Assembly (NCBI RefSeq): GCF_036588685.1
Contig: NC_086374.1
Coordinates: 66,090,457-66,154,456 of the forward strand
From: Mytilus trossulus
Taxonomy: Eukaryota > Mollusca > Bivalvia > Mytilida > Mytilidae
Length of the DNA stretch: 64,000 nucleotides
Reading direction: 5' to 3'
The position numbers and the translations under genes are program-made. The notes under the pieces are model-generated. The model ran no database searches, had not been told where the DNA came from, and was given only the letters and a program-made list of their open reading frames with translations. Below are positions 21,376 through 34,250 of this stretch, piece after piece. Every line of letters starts with the position of its first letter. Within the stretch, counting starts at the first letter, position 1.

Positions 21376-24007
21376 AAACAAATATTTATACCAATAAAAT
21401 CAATATTCAAAGATACAATTACAGGGGTGAATTGGTAACCTTTTTAACATATGTGTAGCTAAAGGCAAGCCTATTCACTCAATAATAATCATTCTTAAAA
21501 AGTTTTTTCATACGATATGAATGAAATCCGCATAGACGATCAAACAAGACACCAGAATAAAGTTTATCAATAGATTTAAAAAAAAAAAGACCCAATAACA
21601 ACCACTGATGTTATACTCGACATGTGAACATGGTGAAAGAGAGGCGAAAGATACCAAAGTGTCATTTAAACTCATAAGTTGAAAATAAACTGAAAACACC
21701 ATGGCTAAAATAGAAAACCCAATCAGACAAACAGCAATATTCAAAACATAACAGAGAAAAATAAAGACTGAGAAACACGAAACCCATTAAAACATGGGAG
21801 TAATCTCAGGTGCACCGGCATGGTAAGCAGATCCTGCTCCACATGCCCCCCCCCCCCCTCCCCCCGGTCGTGTTGCTCGTGTTAGTTGAAACTCGGTGAT
21901 AGGTCTCATTCGGTAGATCACATTCAGGAAAAAGAAGATTTTAGTTACGAAAATTAAAACATATCTGTTGTCATCTATGAAACGGATATTCTAGAACAGT
22001 CAATCAACTCATAATGGCGTCCGTAAAATTTACGAAGGGATTTCGTCTTCATTTTTTATAAATATTGGGTTTAAAGTTCCTTGTGAGCAGCAACTCTCAA
22101 GGAAATCATGAAGAAAATGCAAACCCTAGAATTTCGTATCAACTGGGTTATTTATATAACCTTAATTGCAATACTTGAGTATAGTACGTTCGAATATACA
22201 AACAAAGCAAGCAAGCTAACCAAAGTGTTAGCCTAGCTACAAGCATTTGGAAATTATAGCTCTGAGTGTTATATCGATAGGGATAATAATAACTCTCAAG
22301 TTGAATTTGTATGAAAATTTTCACAGTACAATCTATAATTTTTGCTGACAAATAATCTCATGTTAATATAGACATATAGGAAAAATAAGGGGAAAACCAT
22401 TTTTCTATTTCAGCCTATTTATAGATGCGTATCACTTTAACATGTTTAACAAACTGTTTAAACTTCACAAGGTATGTTCAAGGCTAAAAATTGAGAATCC
22501 AAGGATAGAAAAAATATTCAGGACCGGGATAAAAAGAGAACAAAAACAAAGAACTTTTAAATGGTATAATATAGATAATTATGATAAAGTTTTCGTACAC
22601 ATACTTTTAACATTATTCATGACAATTTATTACTGACTTAGTTAGTCCTCGGAGTCCATCTTTTGTTAATTGTGCTTTTAGTTTTTAGTCAAAAACTTAT
22701 ATTAACACCAGGTCATCCAAATTAGATTGCTTATAGTTATATAGATACATTTATACGTTGTCTTTCCAATCTTCGTCACATTTGTAAAACACATGACATA
22801 TAAAAGAATAGACAAAAGGCTTTTTTTCAAAGTCAAAACATAGGAACTCGGTTAGCAGATTACAATTGTGTTAAAATCAATATGTTTTGTTTGTTTTGTT
22901 TTTAGTATTTACTGGCTATTTATTGTATAACTTTTTTTAATAATTTGACGATGACATTAGTATTACTAGGACTTTCATGTAAACGGATATGGATAGTGAT
23001 CTTCAAATATATAAAGTAATACGAAATAGACAGGAGCTTACTAAAAAGAATTAAGAAAAAAAACATTGATTGACAAAATTTTGATTTGCTTACCGAATCT
23101 CTGTGGGTCAAAAGTAAATGTTTCATGAATAATTTTAGCAGACTCAGCAAATCCAGCCGAATAACGTCTATGAAAAAAGGACCTATATATCTTCATTAAA
23201 TACAAGGTCTACATAACTCGCATAGTTGAGAAATATCTCCTGGTTGAACCCAAAGCTCGGGTTAAACAAGCTATACTTGATCACTGTATGTGGACGACTC
23301 CCTCTCTTCTCTCCGCTAGCAACAGTTATGGCCAACTAGAAGATTGTCATATTAAGTTTTATTGATTGGAGATTATGACAGTAACTTGTATCTTTTAGAA
23401 GATTTGAATTTGTAATACTCAGTCTAAAACATGTAGTTTTGGAGCATATTTTACAGTGTACGGTTCATCAGTTTGGAATAGATGTAACAATCGGCATTAG
23501 AATAATCAGAACCCTTCGATATCGTTGAAAATATTCTGAGGCAATGTGGTAGACAAACTACCGCAGAGTCAATCACCCTGCAAACACGCCAAAACGGTAT
23601 TGCGTGAGATCTTATTACTATATATGATTTTTTGCGTCATAGACCATATGATAAGGGAACTGGAGAGTGGAGTCGGGTGTATTTTTATCCGAAAATCGTT
23701 TCTATGCGATGTACGTGCGTCATCGTGTTGTATGAAATATAAAAAAAAAATCTCAACATTGTCTGAGACATACGAAACTGACCTGGCATGCATATGTAAT
23801 TTTGACGAATTCAATTGGGAGGTCGCTTGATTCCGAACACGTACGCTGGTTAATAACTTCTCGCGAGTGCTACCATGGAGATCTATCAGAGTCCTACAGT
23901 ATGGAAAACAAATATACATCAACAATGAACAACGACAGTTGACTATAGCATTACTGCATATTCATCGGGATTTCAGTGTGAATATTGACAAAGTTGTAGA
24001 GATTATA
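21376..24007. other. No gene seen; poly(C) tract
   Basis: A C-rich run lies at 21846-21865. Overlapping frames on both strands at 23546-23925 have neither recognised domains nor splice signals. Slightly higher GC near 23550-23900 could mark an unrecognised exon or repeat, but nothing supports a call. Confidence 0.4.
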
Positions 24008-24070
24008 AAAAAGAAGATGTGGTATGATTGCCAATAAGACAACTATCAACAAAAGACCAAAATGAGAAGT
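24008..24070 (+). repeat. GATGTGGTATGATTGCCAAT fragment
   Basis: Reads AGAAGATGTGGTATGATTGC then AAGACAACTATCAAC and AAGACCAAAATGAG, in family order. Confidence 0.75.
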
Positions 24071-24681
24071 TTGTTTCTGCCTAGACTCGAGGAGCAGATT
24101 TTGGACAACTTTGAGTAAATTCTATAACACAAATATGTGTTGTTTATGTAATACTCGATTCAGAAGATTTATCAATTATGGTTTTACATTCAAAACATTT
24201 AATTAGTCCTATCTACATATAGCTCCTCTTTTAATCGTCCTATGTCAGACCGGAAACCGAGAAAAAAAAAGAATCTGCATAAAAGGATCCCAAACTGTTT
24301 TGGAATTCAAATTAAAAAGATAATACCATAGGGGACATGTGTACTAAGTAACTTGTTTTGATCCCTATGATTAAGGGGAAATCTGAGCTCATTTAACAAA
24401 ATAGAACTAGATTGGCTACTAACAGTGAATTTTAATTTCACTATATCATTTTTATTAATGATTTAACAACAACAAAATATATCTCGAAACTAATGCACAT
24501 AACAGTTCATTCCAGTTCGTAACCTTCACAACGTTATCTGATCTTTATAAGGTAATAAGTCTAAATATTCTTCAAACTCAGTTAAAACATAATGCTTTGG
24601 GAGAATTTTCCATTACTGATTTCCATGTCTGCTGAAATTAGTAAAAATTATCTGTATAATGCTCAACTTTAACCATTTAAG

Positions 24682-24992
24682 AATTGAGCGCTTCATACTA
24701 AAAATGTGCGCACGGTCAACGCTTTTACAACCCTATAAAGTTACAAAAAGAAGCATTCAATACTTATAATTACATGTTTTAGCTATGATCATGAAAACAC
24801 GAATTTTATAAATTTTGTATATTATTCACCTGTGCACTTTATTCTGGGACCACGTGCTATCATGAATAAAAAGTTTTATTGAGTGATACAATTGCTTACG
24901 GAATAACAAGTGATGTGCGGTTAGCCAATCAAAATAAAGTATTATAATGAAACATATTACATCTAATGTAATTATTTTGGATTAAAACTAAA
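24682..24992 (-). repeat. Foldback element, copy 2 (inverted)
   Basis: Reverse complement of most of copy 1: GGTCAACGCTTTTACAACCC, AAGAAGCATTCAATACTTAT, GGGACCACGTGCTATCATG and GGTTAGCCAATCAAAATAAA. It lacks the extra turn-back arm. Confidence 0.75.
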
Positions 24993-26620
24993 GTTACTCT
25001 AATTTAACCAAATATTTGAAAGTCCATATTTATTCAATATATTTTGAATACAATCAACCATTCAATATTCTAAGATTACTAACTGATCTTCTAGGTAGTA
25101 TTACCATAACTTTTGATCATCTGACCATAATACAACATTGTTTTAGCAGTCAGTAAATAGGTGTAAAAACTCGTATTAAAATTAGTAATATTTAACTGGT
25201 AATAACTGGGCCGTTTCAGGAATTACTCGTATACACCAAGTGCACCGGGAATTACTGTAATTCCTAAATTTTAGTTATAACATGTAATTCCTAATTCACC
25301 TATCTACTGCAACATATATACTATATCTAAACTGATAGGAAATGTCTATAAATAGATATGAAAATTCGTAATCTAAAATTAGAATTATTGCACATTGCTG
25401 TTCATGAAGTCGATTATTTTTGTGTTGAAGAGTACTGGGTGAGTATGTATATTTAAACTGAACGAACGCAGTTTTTCAATATTAATGTTAAATCAATAAG
25501 TTTTAGTCTTTAATTAAGTCTTTTAACGTTACCAAATTCGCACAATTATAGAATAATTAGAGAGACTATACGACTCAGACATAGCCTCGAGCAGTGTTAT
25601 GACTCGACTTGAAAGGATGGGCGGTTGAGCATCGAATTTGTATGAATATAGAGAGGGCGAATGCATACTAAAAGGGGTGGTACGTTAAGCAGCATTGGCC
25701 AGTATAAATCATAGTTTTCTGATAATTTGTTATAATCTTCGTAGGTTATCATAATATATTCGCTTTGGACAAAAAGTAAACAAAGACTGGCAAATGCCAA
25801 TTCTCTTCTATCTGATATTTCCGATCTAAAGGACGGGACTATTTTACTCTATTTGATTCATTCTCTGGGTTTACCAATAGTGGGCTGGGTTATCTTTCTG
25901 CTATCAAGTATAAAATTTGTGTTTTACCAACCGAATCAATCGTAATTTTTCTACTCGGCCATTCTCACTATGCAATACAATAATTATTTCTTCGTGTAAC
26001 CAGATAAGCCGAGCAGTTCCGATTGGATACCGAATTAGTCAATGGATCACTTATAGGAGTTATTGCTTATGAAAGACTATTTTTTATAAAATTTACTAGG
26101 GTTTTTGTCCAGAAACTATCATGATAGAAAAATTTAATGACAAAAAAGATGGTGATGGTAACCATTTTTGTTGTTGTTGCAGAACTTATATATCATGATA
26201 GATTGAGGGAAAGAAAACTGTCCAGTAAAGTAAGAACTACAAATAATTCGATATGATCGAAATGATAAATTTTGATCCATATATATGTATATAGGAGTTA
26301 TTTCCTTTGAAAGAACATTTTAAATTACCATTTTGTTGTACACGCAAATTATGATGGATAAGACAGAATCTGTAAACAAGTAACTTAAAGACTTTTTAAT
26401 AAATCTAGGAATCAAACTCGATAGAAGTTACTGCCCTTGAAAAAACACTTTTATTAAATTTTCTATTTTTTTCAAGAAACTATAGATATACAGAAAGTTA
26501 GGTTGCAAAAATGCTCAACTTATGAAAAATAAAATGTCAATTAAAATCTTATGGGAGCGATTATCCTTGAAAGACATGTATTTTTTATCGAAACATTAAA
26601 AGAAAAAAAGAACTCCAATA
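24993..26620. other. No gene seen
   Basis: AT-rich, with short frames only. Phrases such as AGGAGTTATTGCTTATGAAA and AGGAGTTATTTCCTTTGAAA recur near 26057 and 26294 and suggest an old, diffuse tandem repeat. Confidence 0.4.
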
Positions 26621-26624
26621 AGCA

Positions 26625-26875
26625 AAAAATAGATATAAGAAGCAGTGGTATGAGTGCCAATGGGACAAATCTCCATCCAAATAACAATTGATAAAATTAA
26701 ACCATTATAGGTCAAGGTACGGCCTTCAACACAGGGCTCACCGTGACCGAACAACAAGCTATAAAGATCTATAAAGGGCCCCAAAATTATTAGTGTGAAA
26801 CTATTCAAACGGGAAAACCAACGGTCTAATCGATTAAAAAAACGAGAAACATGTATAAATAAAAATAACAGAGAA
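26625..26875 (+). repeat. GTGCCAATGAGACAAC subfamily, long copy
   Basis: Reads GTGGTATGAGTGCCAATGGG, TCTCCATCCAAATAACAATT, GTCAAGGTACGGCCTTCAAC and GGGAAAACCAACGGTC. The same subfamily is at 16496 and 39262. Confidence 0.75.
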
Positions 26876-28630
26876 GAATTGAAGGTCTTTTCATATTGAA
26901 GGAAAAATTGAAAAGAAGCTAGTTTCTTTAGACTGTTGCGATAATAAATGGTTTTGATATGCTTAAAAGTGAACTGAAGGAGATAATGGTCTACTTCCGG
27001 TTAATCAAATGGTCTTTCCGGTCTCATATATTAGCTTCTTTCACACTGATTCCAAAAATATATAGTTTCTATATATATATTTTTAGTCAGTAACCCGAAT
27101 ATAATCGACCAATTTTGGTTTACAGAAAATCACTTCTCGTCTAATAGTGATAAGCAAATGTATTAAAATTACAAAATATATGGATTTTGAGTACTTTTAT
27201 GTGAAAAAAAAAAGAAAAAAATAGCTACTTCCATTTTTCTAAAGGTCACCTCCGGTATTCATTTTTCAAGGTCATATTCAAGTTACTTTCGTACAGGATC
27301 GTATCGCTTCAAAATGAACTTAGTTGAAGTTATAATCAAATAACCTGATAATAACACATTTCAGGGGCACTAACTCCTATAAGATGCCATTAAGTTGTAT
27401 CAGACCAAGTGTAATATACCTTTGATATAATAAAGCAAACATTTTGCATTTGTTCCTGTATATGTATCTTTCAAATTGTCAGAGAAAATGCAAAAACAAT
27501 CAAGAGTCACAATTTAGATCTTGACCTTGACCTTTGATCTTGATCTCATTTTCTAAGTTAGGACCTAGGGGCCTTAAATAAGAACATTCTAGGTTTAAAC
27601 TGTACGATACCATATAAGAAATATGCAAACGACATATTGCAAAACTAAATTTTCAGAATGTGGCGGGAAAAAAATAATAATCAGAAGAAGATCGAAATAC
27701 AATAAACAGGCGACAACTACTGTACATCAGATTCCTGACTAAGGACAGGTGCACACATTTGCACCAGGATTAAACGTTTTAATGGTACCAAATATTCTCC
27801 CTTTTTCTGAGACAATAGTACAACATCACAACATAGAAAAACACACGATTAAATATCAATTGGAAGGTATCATAACTCAATCAAAAAACGTAAATTAACA
27901 CACAATGAACAAATAAATTGTATCTGCGATACATGAATGCAAATACATATAGTTAATAAAAGTATTAGGGATAAATATTTAAGGTCAAAAGTAAATAAAC
28001 AAATTTAAACAAAGCTATGGTAAGATACCACTGTAAAATATTATTTAACAATTTATAGAAAATGAAAAAGAAACAAAACGGTTTCATATTCTACACAGGT
28101 AAATAAAAATAATTTTGTGGTTAAGTATACAAAGAAAGTTCTGTGATATAAATTAAAATAATCTAACATTTGGTAAATTTGGCGTGAATATCAACAATTA
28201 AACTATAGAGGGGGATATGACCTTTATCGGGACTTCATTTTTCGAATTTCGTGATGTCGGGGTTTAACTTGAACTTATGTTCTTAGCCCGGTTTTCAAGG
28301 ATCAGGACCCCTCCTACCCGCCTTCACTCTAACTGTCAGTCAACATGAACGGCATGTCTAAAAACAGAACATGAGGGGTAACATGCAGTTGTTGGCTGAT
28401 GTCTCTAAAACTAAATCAAAACTATAATATATGGCTACATTATTTTATGAACCTATTGTAAAAATATATCAGGTATAAGCGACACGTGCTCCTTGTAGCC
28501 TTTCCATTTTCTAGTCTTCATTGTAACTATATGTGTTAACATTCTAAATCGTATGCTAAATTTACTTTGTTTATATAGGCAATTAATGTATTAAATAAGT
28601 TACTCGACTAATAATAATAAGGATACATAG
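26876..28630. other. No gene seen; repeat fragment
   Basis: About 27655-27800 matches the 3' part of the GATGTGGTATGATTGCCAAT family (CAGAATGTGGCGGG, CCTGACTAAGGACAGG). The rest is AT-rich and featureless. Confidence 0.4.
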
Positions 28631-28639
28631 AATATATAT

Positions 28640-28795
28640 TTGTTAGGGGGACATCTGAAGCACGCCTCCGGTGCGGGAGGTTCTCGCTGCAACACTGAGT
28701 TGAATACATATTGGTGACCTTCTGCGGTTGTCTATTCTATGGCCGGGTTTTTGTCTCTTTGACACATTCCCCATTACCATTCTCAATTTTATTCA
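28640..28795 (-). repeat. TTGAGAATGGAAATGG repeat, reverse copy
   Basis: Reverse-strand blocks TGAAGCACGCCTCCGG, TGGTGACCTTCTGC, TGTCTCTTTGACACATTCCC and CATTCTCAATTTTATT. Confidence 0.75.
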
Positions 28796-29142
28796 ATGCA
28801 GTATCGTATTTTTTTATGATTGAAAATAACAGTTTATTACTTCATTCAATATCAGGAACATAATTATGTAGCCTATATTGATAAACTGATTTTCCAGATC
28901 TACCCATTCAAATGCATTGATCGTCCAAAAAAGGGTTACAACACCCGTACCCCCTTTTCTTCCCTTTCTACCCCCACCCCGGCTCTGGATCCGTCACTGC
29001 CATATGAATATATAAAAAATGAGTACGAGCAGGGAAAAGTACGAGTTTGTTCAAATCTGGTACGGTTTGCACAAGTATGAGTATGCGAAGGTACGAGTTG
29101 ACATCAATTTCATCCATAAGTCCCATGAGTAACTTCCATTAC

Positions 29143-31244
29143 TTTTTATACGACCGCAAATTTTGAAAAAAATTTCGTCGTATATTGCTATCACGTTGGC
29201 GTCGTCGTCTGCGTCGTCGTCGGCGGCGCCCGAATACTTTTAGTTTTCGCACTCTAACTTTAGTAAAAGTGAATAGAAATCTATGAAATTTTAACACAAG
29301 GTATATGACCATAAAAGGAAGGTTGGTATTGATTTTGGGAGTTTTGGTTTCAACAGTTTAGGAATTAGGGGCCAAAAAAGGGCCCAAATAAGCATTATTC
29401 TTGGTTTTCGCACAATAACTTTGGTTTAAGTAAATAGAAATCAATGAAATTTTAACACAAGGTATATGACCATAAAAGGAAGGTTGGTATTGATTTTGGG
29501 AGTTTTGGTCCCAACATTTTAGGAATTAGGGGCCAAAAAGGGCCCAAATAAGCATTTTCTTGGTTTTCGCACTATAACTTTAGTTTAAGTTAATAGAAAT
29601 CTATGAAATTTTGAGACAAGGTTTATGACCACAAAAGAAAGGTTGGGATTGATTTTGGGAGTTTTGGTTTCAACAGTTTAGGAATTAGGGGCCAAAAAAG
29701 GGCCCAAATAAGCATTATTCTTGGTTTTCGCACAATAACTTTGGTTTAAGTAAATAGAAATCAATGAAATTTAAACACAATGTTTATGACCACAAAAGGA
29801 AGGTTGGTATTGATTTTGGGAGTTTAGGTCCCAACAGTTTAGGAATTAGGGGCCAAAAAGGGACCCAAATAAGCATTTTTCTTGGTTTTCGCACTATAAC
29901 GTTAGTATAAGTAAATAGAAATCTATGAAATTTAAACACAAGGTTTATGACCATAAAAGGAAGGTTGGTATTGATTTTGGGAGTTTTGGTCCCAACAGTT
30001 TAGGAAAAAGGGGCCCAAAGGGTCCAAAATTAAACTTTGTTTGATTTCATCAAAATTGAATAATTGGGGTTCTTTGATATGCCGAATCTAACTGTGTATG
30101 TAGATTCTTAACGTTTAGTCATGTTTTCAAATTGGTCTACATTAAGGTCCAAAGGGTCCAAAATTAAACTTAGTTTGATTTTGACAAAAAATGAATCGGT
30201 TGGGTTCTTTGATATGTTGAATCTAAAAATGTACTTAGATTCTTGATTATTGGCCCAGTTTTCAAGTTGGTCCAAATCTGGGTCCAAAATTAAACTTTAT
30301 TTGATTTCATCAAAAATTGAATAAATGGGTTCGTTGATATGCCAAATCTAACTGTGTATGTAGATTCTTCATTTTTGGTCCCGTTTTCAAATTGGCCTAC
30401 ATTGAGGTCCAAAGGGTCCATAATTAAACTAAGTTTGATTTTAACAAAAATTAAATTCTTGGGCCTCTTTGATATGCTGAATCTAAACATGTACTTAGAT
30501 TTTTGATTATGGGCCCAGTTTTCAAGTTGGTCCAAATCAGGATCTAAAATTATTATATTAAGTATTGTGCAATAGCAAGTCTTTTCAATTGCACAGTATT
30601 GTGCAATGGCAAGAAATATCTAATTTCACAATATTGTGAAATAGCAAAAAAAAAATTTAATTAGAGTTATCTTTCTTTGTCCAGAATAGTAAGCAAGAAA
30701 TATCTTATTGCAAGAATTTTTTTTAATTGGAGTTATCTTTCTTTGTCCAGAATCAACTTAAATCTTTGTTATATACAATATACAATGTATATTCACTTTT
30801 TACTACCAACTGATAAATTTAAATGATCTTTACCATTCAGTGATAACAAGCAGTTTTTTTACATCTTAATATTTTATGATGTATTTAAATGAGTAGTTAT
30901 TGTTGCAAACTCCATTAGAATATTTGAATTGAGATTAATTTTGGAATAAGGGAAAGGGGGATGTGATTAAAAAATTGGGTTCAATTTTTCTCATTTGAAA
31001 TTTCATAAATAAAAAGAAAATTTCTTCAAACATTTTTTTGAGAGGATTAATATTCAACAGCATAGTGAATTGCTCAAAGAGAAAACAAAAATTTTAAATT
31101 CATTAGAACACATTCATTCTGTGTCAGAAACCTATGCTGTGTCAACTATTTAATCACAATCCAAATTTAGAGCTGAATCCAGCTTGAATGTTGTGTCCAT
31201 ACTTGCCCCAACCGTTCAGGGTTCAACCTCTGCGGTCGTATAAA
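29143..31244. mobile_element. Non-autonomous TIR element (TATACGACCGCA family), copy 2
   Basis: Terminus TTTTATACGACCGCAAA at the left and TGCGGTCGTATAAA at the right. About five 160-bp tandem units (29236-30000) are followed by several units containing GGTCCAAAATTAAACT, a short remnant of the hairpin array near 30556-30640, and the CTACCAACTGATAAATTTAA block. No transposase frame. Confidence 0.8.
29236..30000. repeat. About five 160-bp tandem units
   Basis: Units start near 29236, 29405, 29564, 29726 and 29887 with GTTTTCGCAC, and each contains AAAAGGAAGGTTGGTATTGA or a close variant. The element at 10121 has about three, more diverged, units. Confidence 0.8.
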
Positions 31245-31834
31245 GGCTAAAAGCTACGCCCTGCGGAGCATCTGGTTTAAAATTCAATTGTTATCTTTCT
31301 ACTTTAAATTTTGTGAAGCTTAAAGTTTAGCATAATGATTAGATTAAAAAAAAAATATGAAAAATATCGTTGGGGTGTAAAAACTAGGATCTGAACGGAA
31401 AATTAATAAACATTATGTGTTTGGAAAGACTGCGGCCGATGTGAATCATTCATGTTCTTTAACTATTTTCAGTCAATCTTCTTGAAATATGAATTTTGTT
31501 AAAGGAAAGGTATAATATTATCATCGAAATAATAAAGAAGTTTATCGAAAATATAATGGTTGAGTTACAAAATTCGGACCTTGTCGTGGAAATAAGACAT
31601 GAATGGATCATAAGAGTAGATGTATTTAAACTCGCACAACATTGTTTTTTTTTTCTATTTGTTTTTATTTAAGACAAAAGTCTTTTGAAGAGAACGAATG
31701 ACTTTATATCTATACTGGAACATATTTGAAAACAAAATACCTTGTTGATGATGAATCCTGGATCTAAAGAAAAAAGAAGATTGCCGATGAAATTTTTCAA
31801 ACATGCTTAAACTGCATTAATTGTATTACAGCAT

Positions 31835-31908
31835 ATCTTCGCTAGCCAAGAGGTACATGTACGATCCACTCTAGCAGGAGCGGATCGTAACCCTTGGCTA
31901 GCGAAGAT
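31835..31908. repeat. Hairpin CTTCGCTAGCCAAG
   Basis: ATCTTCGCTAGCCAAG at 31835-31850 pairs exactly with CTTGGCTAGCGAAGAT at 31893-31908. A second inner pair, GATCC/GGATC, flanks the loop. Confidence 0.85.
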
Positions 31909-31975
31909 GATTAAAGCAGGTGTTAAACTGTTTTATTTATTTATAGGTTAGACAATACTTGGTCATATATATTTA

Positions 31976-32306
31976 GTCTATAAGATATCTCATAAGGTTT
32001 ATAAGAAATCTCCTAAAGTTTATAAGATATCTCCTAAAGGTTATAAGATATCTCCTAAAGTTTATAAGATATCTTATAAGGTTTATAAGATATCTTATAA
32101 GGTTTATAAGATATCTTATATAGTTTATAAGAGATCTTATATAGTTTATCAGATATCTTATATAATTGTCTTTATAAGATATCTCATAAACTATATAAGA
32201 TATCTTATAAACTATATAAGATATCTTATAAATTATATAAGATATCTTATATAAAAGTTGTTTATAAGATATCTCATATACTTTATTAGATATCTTATAA
32301 ACTTTA
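31976..32306. repeat. Palindromic AGATATCT array
   Basis: About sixteen units of roughly 20 bp, each centred on AGATATCT or a one-base variant. Left units read GTTTATAAGATATCTTATA. After a pivot near 32163 the spacer appears in the opposite sense, ATAAACTATATAAG. The whole block can fold as one long stem as well as many short ones. Confidence 0.8.
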
Positions 32307-32422
32307 TATATTTCGGTTTAAGAAATATATTATTAAGTTGAATTTTAGGCTCATTAAGATTTTTAATTTTCCGTTCAGGTCCGAATTTTCACACCCACCA
32401 ATATTTTTCATATATTTTTTTT

Positions 32423-33842
32423 TATATTATCAATATAATGAACTTTTTCGTTTAGCACAATCAAAAGTTGAAAGATATCCGTTAATTATTAAAAAAGTTA
32501 TTGAAGTTAGAATTAGTCAGGCCAACCATTATATTTTCAGGTTCCTTCGGGTCTTTTCATTTTTCCGTTCAGGTCCATCTTTTGGCATAAAAAAATTGTG
32601 TTTAATTTAAAAAAAAAAATCAATGAAATATGGATATCTACTACCAATAAAATTCCATTAAATCCAATAATAAAAAAGTTATTTTTAGTCGTATATTTTC
32701 AGGTCTTTCCGGTCCACTGTAAGGTCTTTAGTGGAACCCCCATTTATCTCCCTTAATTTCGATAGTTCACTTCCTGGTCTGGATTTCTGATGAATTTACT
32801 AAAAACATAAAGGAACGCGTATGTTATAACTCAGGTTACTAAAAAAAAGTATTTAAAACACCATTTTAAAAAGTATGATAGGAAATTGTAATGTGACCCA
32901 CACTATGTAAACGGTATCGTCTATAAAAAAAAGTATGTGCCCTCGCGTCTCAAAGACTTGTTTTGTTGTGCCACTTGTGGGTAGTCCTTCCAATGGATAG
33001 TAACAAGTTCCTGTGATTCTATTTGCTTGGTGTACTGTGACTTTCATTTCCAAACACCAAGACAATACATATGAACAAACATACTAAAACTTGAAATTAT
33101 GAGGTGTGATTTATATATGGGTTTACCTCAAACATTGTCAAACTCTGCTAATCACAAGGAAGTATCAGCACAACCCTGTTATGCCTGTATGCAGGGGGAG
33201 TAGCCCAATTGAAATTTGTAGACCATAAGTACCTGCTTCCAGTTTTGAAATTCAATGTCACTGGAAAGAGGATATAAACACATGAAATTTAAAGAATATT
33301 ATAGTCTCAGGGGTATTACATTTACTTGTACAAATTTTTTTACTTGTAGAGATAAAAAAAAAACATATACACACATGTTAAGAGGATCTTGAAATCATTT
33401 AAAGCTTCTGAAGCATAAATTTTTAACCCTTTTCAGCTGGACCAAATCACTTCTTTACTTTAAAATTCATAAGTAAATAAATAATGTTTGAATAATCTCC
33501 CCTTAGGCCAGACTTTTTTTATTATCTGTTTAACGAGAAAATTTGTAAAAAAATAGGGTCGAGGGGACGAAATAAAAAAAAAAATAAAAGTGCAAAATTG
33601 GTCCAGTCGACACTAAAAATAAAAATAAAACCAATCTAAGTGACCTTTTTTTTTTTTTTTTTTTTTAAGAATTTATCAAAATACAAGAACAATGGAAGAA
33701 AACAGACCTCTAGATTGGGAGCTGGGCTACTAAAATTTTGATAAAATTTAGTTCAAAATACAAACATCATTTAGGAATAATTTGGTCTGGGCTACCAGCT
33801 TGAGTTTCCTAAGTTTTATTCCGGTGTAGGGTGCAAACGACT
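32423..33842. other. No confirmed gene; one weak minus-strand candidate
   Basis: A minus-strand frame at 33065-32853 reads more protein-like than its surroundings (QANRITGTCYYPLEG, then TSGTTKQVFETRG). No family was recognised and its splice sites are unclear. It could be an exon or a dispersed repeat. The remainder is AT-rich, with a poly(T) run near 33648-33666. Confidence 0.25.
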
Positions 33843-33854
33843 TTACGTGTACTG

Positions 33855-34080
33855 TAGGACGGGGAGGACAGGGGTAAGGGAGACAGGGAGAAAGGAGAAA
33901 GAGGGTGAGAGAAAGGAGAGGAAGGCTGGGAGAAAGGAGAAAAAATAAAATATCTCTCCTTTTAAAAAATGATCTAATATTTCAAGAAAAAATATCAAAA
34001 GGAGATGTTTTATTCTAATGGGAGAAAGGAGAACGGGATAGGAGAAAGGAGAAATGGGGTGGGAGAAGGGAGAAGGGTAC
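33855..34080 (+). repeat. Polypurine tract of GGAGAAAGGAGAA type
   Basis: Two purine-rich stretches (33855-33945 and 34018-34078) of AGGAGAAAG units are separated by a TCTCTCC-containing segment. Such tracts can form triplex DNA. It lies about 400 bases from the candidate promoter. Confidence 0.75.
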
Positions 34081-34250
34081 CCCCCTGTCATCCCCCTCCT
34101 GTAGGGTGCGAAAGTGAAAGGGGGTGAACGTGAATAAAAAAAGGGTTTTTTTAAATGATTTGGTCCCATCCATACACAAAATTCAAAAAGCATTATTGAT
34201 TTTAATTGATATCTTTGATAATATTTTAATATGCATACTACGATACTACT

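Larger units (their letters stand above)
31345..32422. repeat. Inverted-repeat block around a GATATC array
   Basis: The left arm at 31345-31407 (containing ATATGAAAAATATCG and CTGAACGGAAAATTAA) is the reverse complement of 32363-32422 with scattered mismatches. Between them lie a short hairpin (31835-31908) and the array at 31976-32306. No long coding frame. Confidence 0.6.

Noticed and set aside
23546..23925. Overlapping 94- and 118-codon frames on opposite strands
   Set aside because: Neither has a recognisable domain or splice signals; the locally higher GC was noted but is not enough.
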